From JAJPJX01 sp964568355 (GTDB lineage: Bacteria > Acidobacteriota > Terriglobia > Bryobacterales > Bryobacteraceae), in contig CAZMRK010000152.1 in the NCBI GenBank assembly GCA_964568355.1, forward strand, positions 1-9,045: 9,045 nucleotides of DNA. The letters are read 5' to 3'. The notes under the pieces are model-generated. The model ran no database searches, was not told where the DNA came from, and saw only the letters and a program-made list of their open reading frames with translations. Made by a program: the position numbers and the translations under genes. Shown in pieces: positions 1 to 7,057 of this stretch (position 1 is the first letter of the stretch; each line of letters opens with the position of its first letter).

Positions 1-10
1 CTGGTCCGGA

Positions 11-379
11 TCAGACACGTTTGCGCGCAGCGGCTGCCGCAGCCTTTCCTAACTCCTTCGGTGTTGCATGGAAAGCCGCGTTCATGCCGGCGCGAGCCGC
101 TGATGTTTGCATTCCCGCGAGAAGCTGGTCGAATTCCTCGCTGAGCGTCTCGAGTTCGGTTCTGTAAGCACTGGAAAGGGCATTGAATTCGTCAATCGAA
201 ATCAAAACCGCCTTCGGTGAATCGTGCTTCGTAATCACAACCTTGCCGCCTTGGATCACGGTTTCAAGAATCCGGCCAAACTCGTTCTTCGCATCGGTTG
301 CAGAAATCGCTACAGATTGCATCCGTTCCGGCTGGCGCTGTCGTAGCGATACCCGGCGATGTGGCCGTGTTCCTGGCAT
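11..379 (-). CDS. Phd/YefM-family type II antitoxin
   Basis: This is a small probable antitoxin that would bind and neutralise a cognate toxin and repress its own promoter. The core, starting at Met20 with the stretch MQSVAISATDAKNEFGRILE, has the family pattern of a short beta strand, then S-x-x-x-A-(K/R)-x-x-F/L, then a K-V-V-I-T-K strand and a V-L-I-S-I-D-E-F/Y segment. The C-terminal half is helical and Ala/Arg-rich and would be the toxin-wrapping part. There are two candidate starts. ATG at 379 gives 122 aa and has a GGAGG motif 10 nt upstream. ATG at 322 gives 103 aa and fits the usual family N-terminus better, but lacks a clear ribosome site. The 19 extra residues of the long form are mostly basic and low in complexity. 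The gene reads in the same direction as the hyf-like operon, 74 nt after it, but has its own promoter. The toxin would lie downstream, off the left edge. The family call is fairly firm; the start is uncertain. Confidence 0.75.
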   Translation of the reverse strand: MPGTRPHRRVSLRQRQPERMQSVAISATDAKNEFGRILETVIQGGKVVITKHDSPKAVLISIDEFNALSSAYRTELETLSEEFDQLLAGMQTSAARAGMNAAFHATPKELGKAAAAAARKRV

Positions 380-389
380 CTGCTTCCAT

Positions 390-394
390 CCTCC
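390..394 (-). promoter_or_regulatory. Shine-Dalgarno GGAGG before the antitoxin gene
   Basis: On the minus strand GGAGG lies 10 nt before ATG 379. It touches another ATG (389-387) that is out of frame and too close to be used from this site. It favours the 379 start over the family-preferred 322 start. The predicted transcript would begin almost at this motif, so the 5' leader would be very short. Confidence 0.5.
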
Positions 395-396
395 AA

Positions 397-415
397 TAGC
401 TATTTTAGCTATTTT
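397..415 (-). repeat. Tandem 9-bp repeat with palindromic TAGCTA cores (candidate antitoxin operator)
   Basis: The plus strand shows AGCTATTTT twice in tandem (398-406 and 407-415). Each unit contains a self-complementary TAGCTA (397-402 and 406-411), 9 bp apart, and the first is embedded in the longer palindrome AATAGCTATT (395-404). The repeat spans the candidate -10 box. Phd/YefM antitoxins commonly bind short palindromes over their own promoter, so an operator role is a reasonable inference. Confidence 0.45.
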
Positions 416-430
416 GGCTGGAACAGTCGA
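402..430 (-). promoter_or_regulatory. Putative sigma70-type promoter of the antitoxin gene
   Basis: On the minus strand TCGACT (430-425, 4 of 6 matches to TTGACA) is followed after exactly 17 nt by TAAAAT (407-402, 5 of 6 matches to TATAAT). The segment is AT-rich within a GC-rich neighbourhood. It overlaps the tandem TAGCTA repeat, the layout expected for an autorepressed toxin-antitoxin promoter. This is a motif match only; no start site is demonstrated. Confidence 0.5.
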
Positions 431-453
431 AATCGGGCATGTTTCACGATCCG

Positions 454-2013
454 TCAGCGGTCCGTCCCCGAATAGGAAAGGTTGAAGCTTTTGTTGATCA
501 CCGGAAAATCCGGGAGAATGTTGCCTTCCACGGCCTCCACGAGCGCGGGCCAGTTATTGATGGAAGGATCTTTGATCTTGCAGCGATCGAGGTATCCGTC
601 CGGTCCGGTGCGAACCCAGTGCAGGATTTCGCCCCGCCAGCCTTCCACCGCTCCCAGGCCGAAGCTGTTGGGGATCAACGGAGGCACGGCGACGCGCAGG
701 GTTCCGCCCGGCAATTCCCGGGCGGCAGCCCGCACCAGGGCAACGCTCTCGCGGACCTCGGCGATGCGGACCTGCACACGGCTCCAGACGTCGCCCTGAG
801 AAAACACAGGGACGCGCGGCGCCAATCGCCCGTAGGCCGCATAAGGATGATCGCGGCGCACATCCCGATCGACGCCCGAGGCACGGGCCGCCACACCCAC
901 CACACCAAGATCCCGCGCCTTCTCGGGAGTCAGCACGCCGGTATGCTCCAGGCGGTCGCGCGTAGAATCGGAGGATTCGATCAGCTCGATCAGGTCGCGG
1001 AACTCCCCGCTGAACGTGTCCAGAGTTTGGTGGAGGCGCGCGAGCTGGCCCATATCCCAGTCGTGCCGGATCCCGCCGAGCCGCACCATTCCGCGGAGCA
1101 GGCGGTTGCCGGTCAGGTGCTCGTTCAGGCTGAGCAGGCGTTCCCGCAAGCGTCCCGCATGGGCTTGAGCGATGCCGAATCCCACATCGTTGACGATGGC
1201 TCCAATATCTCCGGTGTGATTGTAGAGACGTTCGAGCTCCAGCAGAATGGTCCGCATCCACTGGGCGCGCTCGGGAGCTTCGATGCCGGCTGCCTTTTCG
1301 ATGGCCTGACAGTAGGCCACCGCGTGCGCGACCGATGAATCGCCGGAGATGCACTCGGCGAGATGGACGCCGCGGCTGATGGGGATCTGCTCGAAGCGCT
1401 TCTCGGTGGCCTTATGGGTGTAGAAGAGCCGGATCTGCAAGTAGAGGATCGGTTCTCCGGCAACATCGAAATGGAAATGCCCGGGCTCGATGATGCCGGC
1501 ATGGACCGGCCCCACCGGGACCTGGAAAACACCCTCTCCTTCGGCCGGACGGAAGATGTGCCGCTCGCCCTCGAAGGGTTCCAGCACGGTTTCCAGCGGA
1601 AAATCCTTGCGCAGCGGATGAATCTCCGGCCAGTCGTCGTGAAGGGCGACGCGCCGCGGGTTGGGATGACCTTCGGCCGTGAGCCCGAACCAGTCCTGAA
1701 TTTCGCGCTCCTGCCAGTTGAGGGAGGGAAGCTCGACTGAAAGGGAAGGAAAGCGCGGATCGTCTTCCGGCACCGGCGCCTGCAGGATCAGGTAGGCCTT
1801 TTCTCCGGGCGTTTCCAGAATGTACGAGACATAGAACAGGCGCTCTTCCGGGCGGCGATCTTCGGCAAAGACGCAAATCACGCGGGCGCCGAATTCGCGG
1901 CGCGCATGATCAATCATGGGCCGGGGATCGGGGCCGCGAAGCACCACGAAGAACTCGCGGCCCGAGCCTTCGAATTCGTCCAGCACCAGGCCTGGAAAAA
2001 GTTCGGAGAACAT
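454..2013 (-). CDS. hyfG: Hyf/Ehr-type complex large subunit (NuoC-NuoD-like fusion), lacking NiFe ligands
   Basis: This 519-aa cytoplasmic peripheral subunit resembles HycE/HyfG. Residues about 1-145 form a NuoC-like 30-kDa domain, with N-W-Q-E-R-E-I-Q-D-W-F-G at 99-110 and the R-x-x-L-H-x-D-W-P motif around 121-129. Residues about 160-519 form a NuoD/large-subunit domain starting G-P-V-H-A-G-I-I-E-P-G-H-F (168-180). In [NiFe] hydrogenases two CxxC pairs hold the metal centre. Here the first pair is replaced by SGDS (Ser223, Ser226) ahead of V-A-H, and the second by S-Y-S-G (Ser513, Gly516) ahead of T-D-R. No other CxxC is present. The protein ends at Arg519, equivalent to the Arg after which HycE precursors are cleaved, so the usual removable tail of about 30 residues is missing. 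A NiFe site is therefore not expected; an Ehr-type, non-hydrogenase role is inferred. The ATG overlaps the hyfF stop as TGATG. E. coli HycE is 569 aa. No small-subunit gene follows in the window. Confidence 0.9.
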   Translation of the reverse strand: MFSELFPGLVLDEFEGSGREFFVVLRGPDPRPMIDHARREFGARVICVFAEDRRPEERLFYVSYILETPGEKAYLILQAPVPEDDPRFPSLSVELPSLNWQEREIQDWFGLTAEGHPNPRRVALHDDWPEIHPLRKDFPLETVLEPFEGERHIFRPAEGEGVFQVPVGPVHAGIIEPGHFHFDVAGEPILYLQIRLFYTHKATEKRFEQIPISRGVHLAECISGDSSVAHAVAYCQAIEKAAGIEAPERAQWMRTILLELERLYNHTGDIGAIVNDVGFGIAQAHAGRLRERLLSLNEHLTGNRLLRGMVRLGGIRHDWDMGQLARLHQTLDTFSGEFRDLIELIESSDSTRDRLEHTGVLTPEKARDLGVVGVAARASGVDRDVRRDHPYAAYGRLAPRVPVFSQGDVWSRVQVRIAEVRESVALVRAAARELPGGTLRVAVPPLIPNSFGLGAVEGWRGEILHWVRTGPDGYLDRCKIKDPSINNWPALVEAVEGNILPDFPVINKSFNLSYSGTDR

Positions 2014-3467
2014 CAGCGGGTTCCTGCTACACGCGCGGCGTCCTGCACCAGGCGATAGAGCGGCAGCGGCAGCCAGAATGCGAGTGCGGCCAGAATCACC
2101 GCCAGGGCGCCGATGGCCACGTGGCGCGAGTCGGCGGGCTGCGCTACCGGCGCCGGGCTTTCCGGCCCCAGCACCATTTTCCCGAAGTGCAGCAGAAAAC
2201 CGGCAAAGATGCTGACCAGGAAGGCCACCGCCAACGCTCCGGCCGCGGTGTGGCCGGTTTGGAAACCGGCGCTCAAAACCAGAAACTCACTCTGGAAGAG
2301 GCTGAACGGCGGCATCCCGGCTACCGCCAGGCCGCCGCCCAAAAAGACCGCGCCCGTGAGGGGCATGTTTTGCAGAAGGCCGCTCTTGATCTTGCGAAAC
2401 AGATCGGTGTGGTATTGCTGCTGGATGTTGCCCGCGCAAAAGAACAGCATCGGCTTGACCACCGAGTGGAAAGTCATCTGAAGCAGCGCGCCGAGCGCTC
2501 CGTACTGCCCGCCGAAGCCCAGGCCGAGGACGATAATGCCCGCCTGATCGATGCTGGAATAGGCCAGCAGGCGCCGGAAACTGCGCTGCGCCAGAATGAA
2601 CGGAACCGCGATGCCGATGGAGAGCAGCCCGAACAGAATCAGCAGGCCCGATGGAAACTCCGGCCCCAGGCAGCGGCCGGCGAGAATGCCGAATCGGGCA
2701 ATCGCGTAGATAGCGCAGTTGACGACCGCCGCCGCCAGCATGGCGGCCGCCGGAGCGGGTGCTTCGCTATAGGCATCGGGCTTCCAGGTGTGCATGGGAG
2801 CCAGGCCGGCCTTGGTGCCATATCCCAGCAGAGCCAGGATGAATCCCAGGCGAATCGGATTCGGGTCCAGGCGGGATGCCTGATTGACCAGCTCCGACCA
2901 GTCGAGCGAGGCTGCCGCCCGGCTGACCGCGTAATAAGTCAGGATAGTGCCGAACAGCGCCAGCGACAGGCCTACGCCGCCGATTACCGCATATTTCCAG
3001 GCTGCTTCGAGTGACGTGGGGCGGTTATCGAAGGCGATCAGCATGAGAGAGGCGAGGGTCGTGCCTTCCATGGCCACCCACATCAGGCCCAGGTTGTTGG
3101 CCAGCGCCACCAGCAGCATGGTGCAAACGAACAGGGGCGTCAGCAGGTAGAACTCGCGCAGCTTCCGCAGCGGCAGGTTCTCCGAACGCTCCTCGCGCCG
3201 GAAGTAGCCGATGGCGTAGATGGCGCAGATCAGCCAGACGAAAGCGGTCAGCAGGATGACCAGGGCGCTCAGGGAGTCGGCATACAGAAACTTCCCCCAA
3301 CGCGAGACCGGGCCGAAATCCACGGCAATCTCCGCCAACAGGCAGGCCACCGCGAACAGCACGCCGGCCGCTCCCAGGTTGACGAACTCCATGACGGCAC
3401 GGCGCGGGGCGGTAGCGGCCAACAGGGCCGCGAGCAAAGGAATGACCAGGACGGCAAGGAGGATCAT
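2013..3467 (-). CDS. hyfF: Hyf-type antiporter-like membrane subunit F (NuoN/NuoM-like)
   Basis: This 484-aa polytopic membrane protein belongs to the complex I/Mrp antiporter-like family and would form one proton- or ion-translocating unit of the membrane arm. The sequence is hydrophobic throughout and consistent with about 14 transmembrane helices. Family landmarks are a membrane Glu (Glu134 in V-A-M-E-G-T-T), G-T-K-A-G with Lys219 followed by L-A-P-M-H-T-W-K-P-D-A, the broken-helix segment S-E-A-P-A-P-A-A, R-R-L-L-A-Y-S-S-I (298-306) and F-H-S-V-V-K-P-M-L-F-F (333-343, Lys338). At the helix-8 position where NuoM/NuoN-type proteins often carry Lys, this protein has Asn250 (V-V-N-C-A-I-Y-A-I). 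The start is ATG 3467, with GGAGG (3480-3476) 8 nt upstream and a 4-nt ATGA overlap with hyfE. A longer in-frame reading upstream exists but only runs back inside hyfE. The gene ends in the TGATG overlap with hyfG. Confidence 0.92.
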   Translation of the reverse strand: MILLAVLVIPLLAALLAATAPRRAVMEFVNLGAAGVLFAVACLLAEIAVDFGPVSRWGKFLYADSLSALVILLTAFVWLICAIYAIGYFRREERSENLPLRKLREFYLLTPLFVCTMLLVALANNLGLMWVAMEGTTLASLMLIAFDNRPTSLEAAWKYAVIGGVGLSLALFGTILTYYAVSRAAASLDWSELVNQASRLDPNPIRLGFILALLGYGTKAGLAPMHTWKPDAYSEAPAPAAAMLAAAVVNCAIYAIARFGILAGRCLGPEFPSGLLILFGLLSIGIAVPFILAQRSFRRLLAYSSIDQAGIIVLGLGFGGQYGALGALLQMTFHSVVKPMLFFCAGNIQQQYHTDLFRKIKSGLLQNMPLTGAVFLGGGLAVAGMPPFSLFQSEFLVLSAGFQTGHTAAGALAVAFLVSIFAGFLLHFGKMVLGPESPAPVAQPADSRHVAIGALAVILAALAFWLPLPLYRLVQDAARVAGTR

Positions 3468-4141
3468 CCGCGCAGCCTCCGCAGTTTGCTCACGTCGGTG
3501 GAATCGAAGGTCTCCCGGATGCGGTACGCCAGAATGCCAAGCAGAATCACAGCCGCCAGCACGTCGAGCAAAATGCCTAATTCGACGATCAGCGGCATAC
3601 CGTAGGTCAGCGAGATGGCTGCCAGGGAGAGCCCGTTTTCCATAGTCAGCAGGGCCAGCACCTGGCTGATGGCCTTGCGCCGGTTGATCATGAGAAAGAA
3701 GCTCATGAGGAACAGCGAGACAGCCACCGCCAGCGTGTTGTGACCCAGACTGCCGTTGCCCGGCTCGACGGCCGCGAACGGATGAGCTACAAGGTAGCCG
3801 ACCAGTGTCAGGCCTCCGGAAATGATCAGGGAAGCGGGGACGTTGAGCAAAGGCTGGATCTCTTTCGGGATGCCGATCCGATCCACCAGGCGCTCCAGCC
3901 ATCGCGGCAGCAGGATACACTTGAGCGCCAGAGTCAGCGCCGCGGCCAGATAGACGTGCGGCTCCCGGTTGAACCAGGCGATGGTCATGGCGATGGAGGC
4001 CAGCAGCGCCGACTGGATGGCATAGAGGCGAATGTTGGTGATTAACATCCGCTGACCCACCATGGCGATTTGCAGTACGAGCAGGAAGGCCGCCATCAGG
4101 GTGATCATGCGCTCGCCGAATTGGGGATCGAACAGGAACAT
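3464..4141 (-). CDS. hyfE: Hyf-type membrane subunit E (NuoK-like)
   Basis: This 225-aa integral membrane protein is close to E. coli HyfE (216 aa) in length and layout. The first part (about 10-120) holds extra membrane helices typical of HyfE/MbhG-type proteins. The second part (about 130-207) is NuoK-like, with acidic membrane residues Glu168 (L-T-M-E-N-G-L), Glu187 and Asp193 (V-E-L-G-I-L-L-D-V). Such residues form part of the proton-conducting chain linking the quinone or active-site end of complex I-like machines to the antiporter subunits. I chose ATG 4141 because it leaves a 4-nt gap after the hyfC stop and begins M-F-L-F-D-P-Q-F. A longer reading from 4189 would overlap the conserved end of hyfC. 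There is no clear Shine-Dalgarno motif, so translation is probably coupled to hyfC. The stop overlaps the hyfF start as ATGA. Confidence 0.9.
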   Translation of the reverse strand: MFLFDPQFGERMITLMAAFLLVLQIAMVGQRMLITNIRLYAIQSALLASIAMTIAWFNREPHVYLAAALTLALKCILLPRWLERLVDRIGIPKEIQPLLNVPASLIISGGLTLVGYLVAHPFAAVEPGNGSLGHNTLAVAVSLFLMSFFLMINRRKAISQVLALLTMENGLSLAAISLTYGMPLIVELGILLDVLAAVILLGILAYRIRETFDSTDVSKLRRLRG

Positions 4142-4145
4142 AGGT

Positions 4146-5081
4146 TCAGAAGATGAAGCTGGATACCAGAGCCAAAGCTCCCAGCACAAACGCCATGCTC
4201 AGCAACTCCGGAACACGGAAGAATCGCATTTTGGCGTTCGTGGATTCCACCAGTACGACCGCCACCGATAGCGCCAGCAGTTTGAAGGCGTACAGGATGA
4301 CGGAAAGAATCAGGGCGAGCGGATTCCAGCCGGTGCTCAGGCCAAATGGAAAAAAGATGTTGATCAACAGGGTCATCAGCACCAGTTGCTTGACCCAGGC
4401 GCCCCATTCGATCAAAGCCAGGTACGGGCCGGAGTACTCCAGAATCATGGCCTCATGGATCATGGTCAGCTCGAGATGCGTGGCGGGGTTATCCACGGGG
4501 ATCCGGCCGGTTTCGGCAAGCAGCACCAGGAACAGCGCCGCGAAGGCGAGAATTTGGGACGGTGCGAGAAATCGCCAGCTTTGGCCTGTGGCCGCTCCGG
4601 CCAGCTCGCTGAGGTTCGTGGTGCCGGCGGCGATGGCCACGGTAAACATGGCGAGCATCATCGCCGGCTCGGCAATGGCCGAAAGGGTCATCTCGCGGCT
4701 GCTGCCCATGCCGCCGAACGGGGTGCCCGAATCGAGCGCGCCCAGAGCCAGGAAGAATCGCCCCAGCGCGAGGAGGTAAATGATCGCCAGGATGCCTCCA
4801 ATCGTGCTGAGCGGCGCCGCCGTGTACAGGATCGGCACCATCAGGCCGGCCGTGGCAACGGAGCCGAAGAGCACGTACGGCGTGACGGAAAAGATCCAGG
4901 AGGCTGTATCCGGTACGACCATCTCTTTGCGCAGAAGCTTGTAGAGGTCCTGATAGGGTTGGAAAACGTGGGGACCCTGGCGCATCTGCAAATTGGCCTT
5001 CAGCCGGCGGATCACGCCGGTCACCAGAGGAGCCAGGCTGAGCAGTAGAGCCAGTTGGAGCACGGCGCCGAGCAGGATCAT
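4146..5081 (-). CDS. hyfC: Hyf-type membrane subunit C (HycD/NuoH-like)
   Basis: This 311-aa polytopic membrane protein of the NuoH/HycD family anchors the peripheral arm and forms the entry to the proton channel. Family marks are Q-M-R-Q-G-P-H with the following Q-P-Y-Q-D-L-Y-K-L-L-R-K-E (32-53), G-S-S-R-E-M (126-131), and the strongly conserved loop A-E-T-G-R-I-P-V-D-N-P-A-T-H-L-E-L-T (189-206) followed by H-E-A-M-I-L-E-Y-S-G-P (209-219). The length equals typical HycD/HyfC (about 310-320 aa). The correct start is ATG 5081, which overlaps the hyfB stop as ATGA. The reading frame stays open far upstream of this ATG, but only through hyfB in another frame. Conserved charged residues of the loop are intact, so the membrane arm looks functional even though the large subunit has lost its metal ligands. 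Confidence 0.92.
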   Translation of the reverse strand: MILLGAVLQLALLLSLAPLVTGVIRRLKANLQMRQGPHVFQPYQDLYKLLRKEMVVPDTASWIFSVTPYVLFGSVATAGLMVPILYTAAPLSTIGGILAIIYLLALGRFFLALGALDSGTPFGGMGSSREMTLSAIAEPAMMLAMFTVAIAAGTTNLSELAGAATGQSWRFLAPSQILAFAALFLVLLAETGRIPVDNPATHLELTMIHEAMILEYSGPYLALIEWGAWVKQLVLMTLLINIFFPFGLSTGWNPLALILSVILYAFKLLALSVAVVLVESTNAKMRFFRVPELLSMAFVLGALALVSSFIF

Positions 5082-7057
5082 GGGCGAGCTCCAAATAACA
5101 GTAGCAGGATCAGCGTCACGAACACGTAGGCCAGGTAGGCGTGAACGCTGCCGGCCTGAATCCGGCGCAGGCGCGAGGCGAGGGTGAAGATCGCTGTCCG
5201 CAACGGCGCGTACAGGTGGGTCTCGAAGCGCTCCTCCACCTCGCTTTCGAAGTGAATCGCTTTGGGGAAGTAGGGGGAGACGTCGAAGTCCGCCTGGATC
5301 TCGCGGCGCGGCCGGTAGAAGGTGCGGAAGATCATCCGCAGAGGCTTGGAGAAGGCGGTGGCGGTGTATTGATTCGCCGCTGTGAGGCGCGGCATTCCGC
5401 AATCCCAGGGGGCGAAGGACGTCTGGCGTGTCGCCGGCCTGCCCCAGATGTATCGCAGCACCAGGGGAGAGCAAGCCAGCGCTGCCAGAAACAGCGCAAT
5501 GCCGATACCGGAGATGCTGCCGGTCTTGAGCGTTTGTGCGGCGATCACGAAGCCGCCCTCGGGTGTCAGGTTCCCGGCGATGCGGGCGCCCAGCAACTGA
5601 GCGGTGATGGGATCGAACATGGGCAGAAACCATCCGGAACCGAGACCCAGCAGGACGCAGGCGGCCGCCAACAGACCCATTCCCGCCAGCATGGGGAGGC
5701 CGACTTCACGGGCGCTTTCGGCGCCGGATCCGCGGGGGCGGGCCAGGAAGGAGATGCCGAAAGCCTTCACAAAACAGGCCGCCGCCAGTGCCGCGGTGAG
5801 CGCGAGAAGGGAGCCGGCAATCGGAAAGATGACGCGCGTCAGTCCGCCGGTCGAGCCGAACCCGCCCAGCAGCGCCTGGTACGTCAACCATTCGCCGATA
5901 AAGCCGTTCAGCGGGGGAAAGCCGCAGATCGCCAACGCGCCAATCAGGAAGAACAGCGCGGTCCGCGGCATTCGCCGGATCAGCCCGCCCATCTGGTCCA
6001 TCTCGCGCGTGCCCGTTGCGGAAAGAACCGCTCCCGCACCCAGGAACAGCAGCGACTTGAAGATCGCGTGATTGAGCGTGTGGAACAAGCCGGCGATCAG
6101 GGCCAGGGCGGCCAGAGTTCCATGTCCCAGCGAGTGGAACAGCAGGGCGGCGCCGATCGCGATCAGGATAATGCCGATATTCTCAATGCTGGAGTAGGCC
6201 AGGAGGCGTTTGAGGTCATGCTCGACCAGCGCCGAGAGGATGCCAAACAGCGCGGAGATCACGCCCACGGTGAGCACCAGAGACCCCCACCAGACTGGAG
6301 GGGCGCCCAGGAAATCGAACAACACGCGAACCAGGCCATAGATGCCCGCCTTCAGCAGAATGCCGGAGAGTAGCGCTGAGGCGTTGCTCGGCGCCACGGG
6401 ATGGGCGGCGGGCAGCCAGATGTGCAGAGGAACGATCCCAGCTTTTACCCCGAAGCCGATCAAGAAAAGGAGGAAAGCTGCGTTATGGCGGGCCGGAGAG
6501 AGTTGGCCCCCCAGCAGGTGGAGCGATAGGAAATCGAAACTGCCGGAGGTTTGAAACAGCAGCAGAAACCCCAGCAGCACACAGCCCGTGCCGGCGTGGG
6601 AGAGGATGAAGAAGAGCAGACCGGCGTCGCGTGTCGGTTCGTGGCGGTGGCCGTAGCTGATCAGGCACCAGCCGGCCAGCGCCATGATCTCCCAGGCGAC
6701 CAGGAAGAAAAACAGGTCGCCGGCGGTAAAGACAACCGACAGGCTCAACAGCGCCAGGTGGTAGAAAGATGCCTGCACGCCGGTGTTGCGGTGCACATAT
6801 CCGATCGAATAGAGGGAGATGGTGAGACCGACAATCGAAAGGGTCAGGTTAAAGAATGCCGAGAGCGGGTCCAGACGCAGCGTAAAGCTGAGGTAGGGGA
6901 TTGCGGACGGGAGTACCCAGGCAGGGAAGTCTCCTCCCCACAGGCTTGTGACAGCGGCCACCCCTTGCAACAAGGCGGCGAGAACGGCAAGGGGGAAGCA
7001 GATGCGCCCGGCCCATGCATCCCGGCGGTACAGGGCCAGACCTGCGAGCGCTCCCAA
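5078..7057 (-). CDS. hyfB: Hyf-type antiporter-like membrane subunit B (NuoL/NuoM-like)
   Basis: This is the large antiporter-like subunit at the distal end of the membrane arm. From TTG 7057 it is 659 aa (E. coli HyfB is about 670). Landmarks are Glu123 in V-A-W-E-I-M-A-L, Lys205 in G-F-G-V-K-A-G-I-V-P-L-H-I-W-L-P, Lys236 in G-I-L-L-K-A-G-I-Y-G, H-D-L-K-R-L-L-A-Y-S-S-I-E-N (280-293), N-H-A-I-F-K-S-L-L-F (329-338, Lys334) and G-F-P-P-L-N-G-F (379-386). A long C-terminal part after about 440 carries a charged cytoplasmic stretch and ends in one more hydrophobic helix. TTG 7057 is the only standard start before the in-frame stop at 7111-7109, but it lies inside the first membrane helix. Open coding continues upstream to a CTG at 7102 (L/M-S-P-S-D-L-F-S-S-A-L-A-L-Y-G), which lines up with the N-terminus of HycC, so the true product is probably about 674 aa. 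It is the first gene of the hyf-like block, directly after rplK. Confidence 0.88.
   Translation of the reverse strand: MGALAGLALYRRDAWAGRICFPLAVLAALLQGVAAVTSLWGGDFPAWVLPSAIPYLSFTLRLDPLSAFFNLTLSIVGLTISLYSIGYVHRNTGVQASFYHLALLSLSVVFTAGDLFFFLVAWEIMALAGWCLISYGHRHEPTRDAGLLFFILSHAGTGCVLLGFLLLFQTSGSFDFLSLHLLGGQLSPARHNAAFLLFLIGFGVKAGIVPLHIWLPAAHPVAPSNASALLSGILLKAGIYGLVRVLFDFLGAPPVWWGSLVLTVGVISALFGILSALVEHDLKRLLAYSSIENIGIILIAIGAALLFHSLGHGTLAALALIAGLFHTLNHAIFKSLLFLGAGAVLSATGTREMDQMGGLIRRMPRTALFFLIGALAICGFPPLNGFIGEWLTYQALLGGFGSTGGLTRVIFPIAGSLLALTAALAAACFVKAFGISFLARPRGSGAESAREVGLPMLAGMGLLAAACVLLGLGSGWFLPMFDPITAQLLGARIAGNLTPEGGFVIAAQTLKTGSISGIGIALFLAALACSPLVLRYIWGRPATRQTSFAPWDCGMPRLTAANQYTATAFSKPLRMIFRTFYRPRREIQADFDVSPYFPKAIHFESEVEERFETHLYAPLRTAIFTLASRLRRIQAGSVHAYLAYVFVTLILLLLFGARP

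Noticed and set aside
439..1338. Long plus-strand open frames opposite hyfG (also 1363-1740 and similar)
   Set aside because: They are shadows of the GC-rich antisense coding region; they have no family resemblance and the minus-strand genes fully explain the interval.
4146..5633. A 495-codon reading of hyfC extending upstream
   Set aside because: The extra N-terminal part overlaps hyfB and is low-complexity Arg/Pro/His sequence; the family start is ATG 5081.
5141..6373. A 410-codon plus-strand open frame opposite hyfB
   Set aside because: It is rich in Gln, Arg, Gly and Glu, the typical complement of a hydrophobic membrane gene; there is no ribosome site or domain pattern.
454..7057. Calling the operon a formate hydrogenlyase or hydrogenase 4
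   Set aside because: The NiFe ligand cysteines are absent, and no small subunit, ferredoxin or formate dehydrogenase gene is visible.
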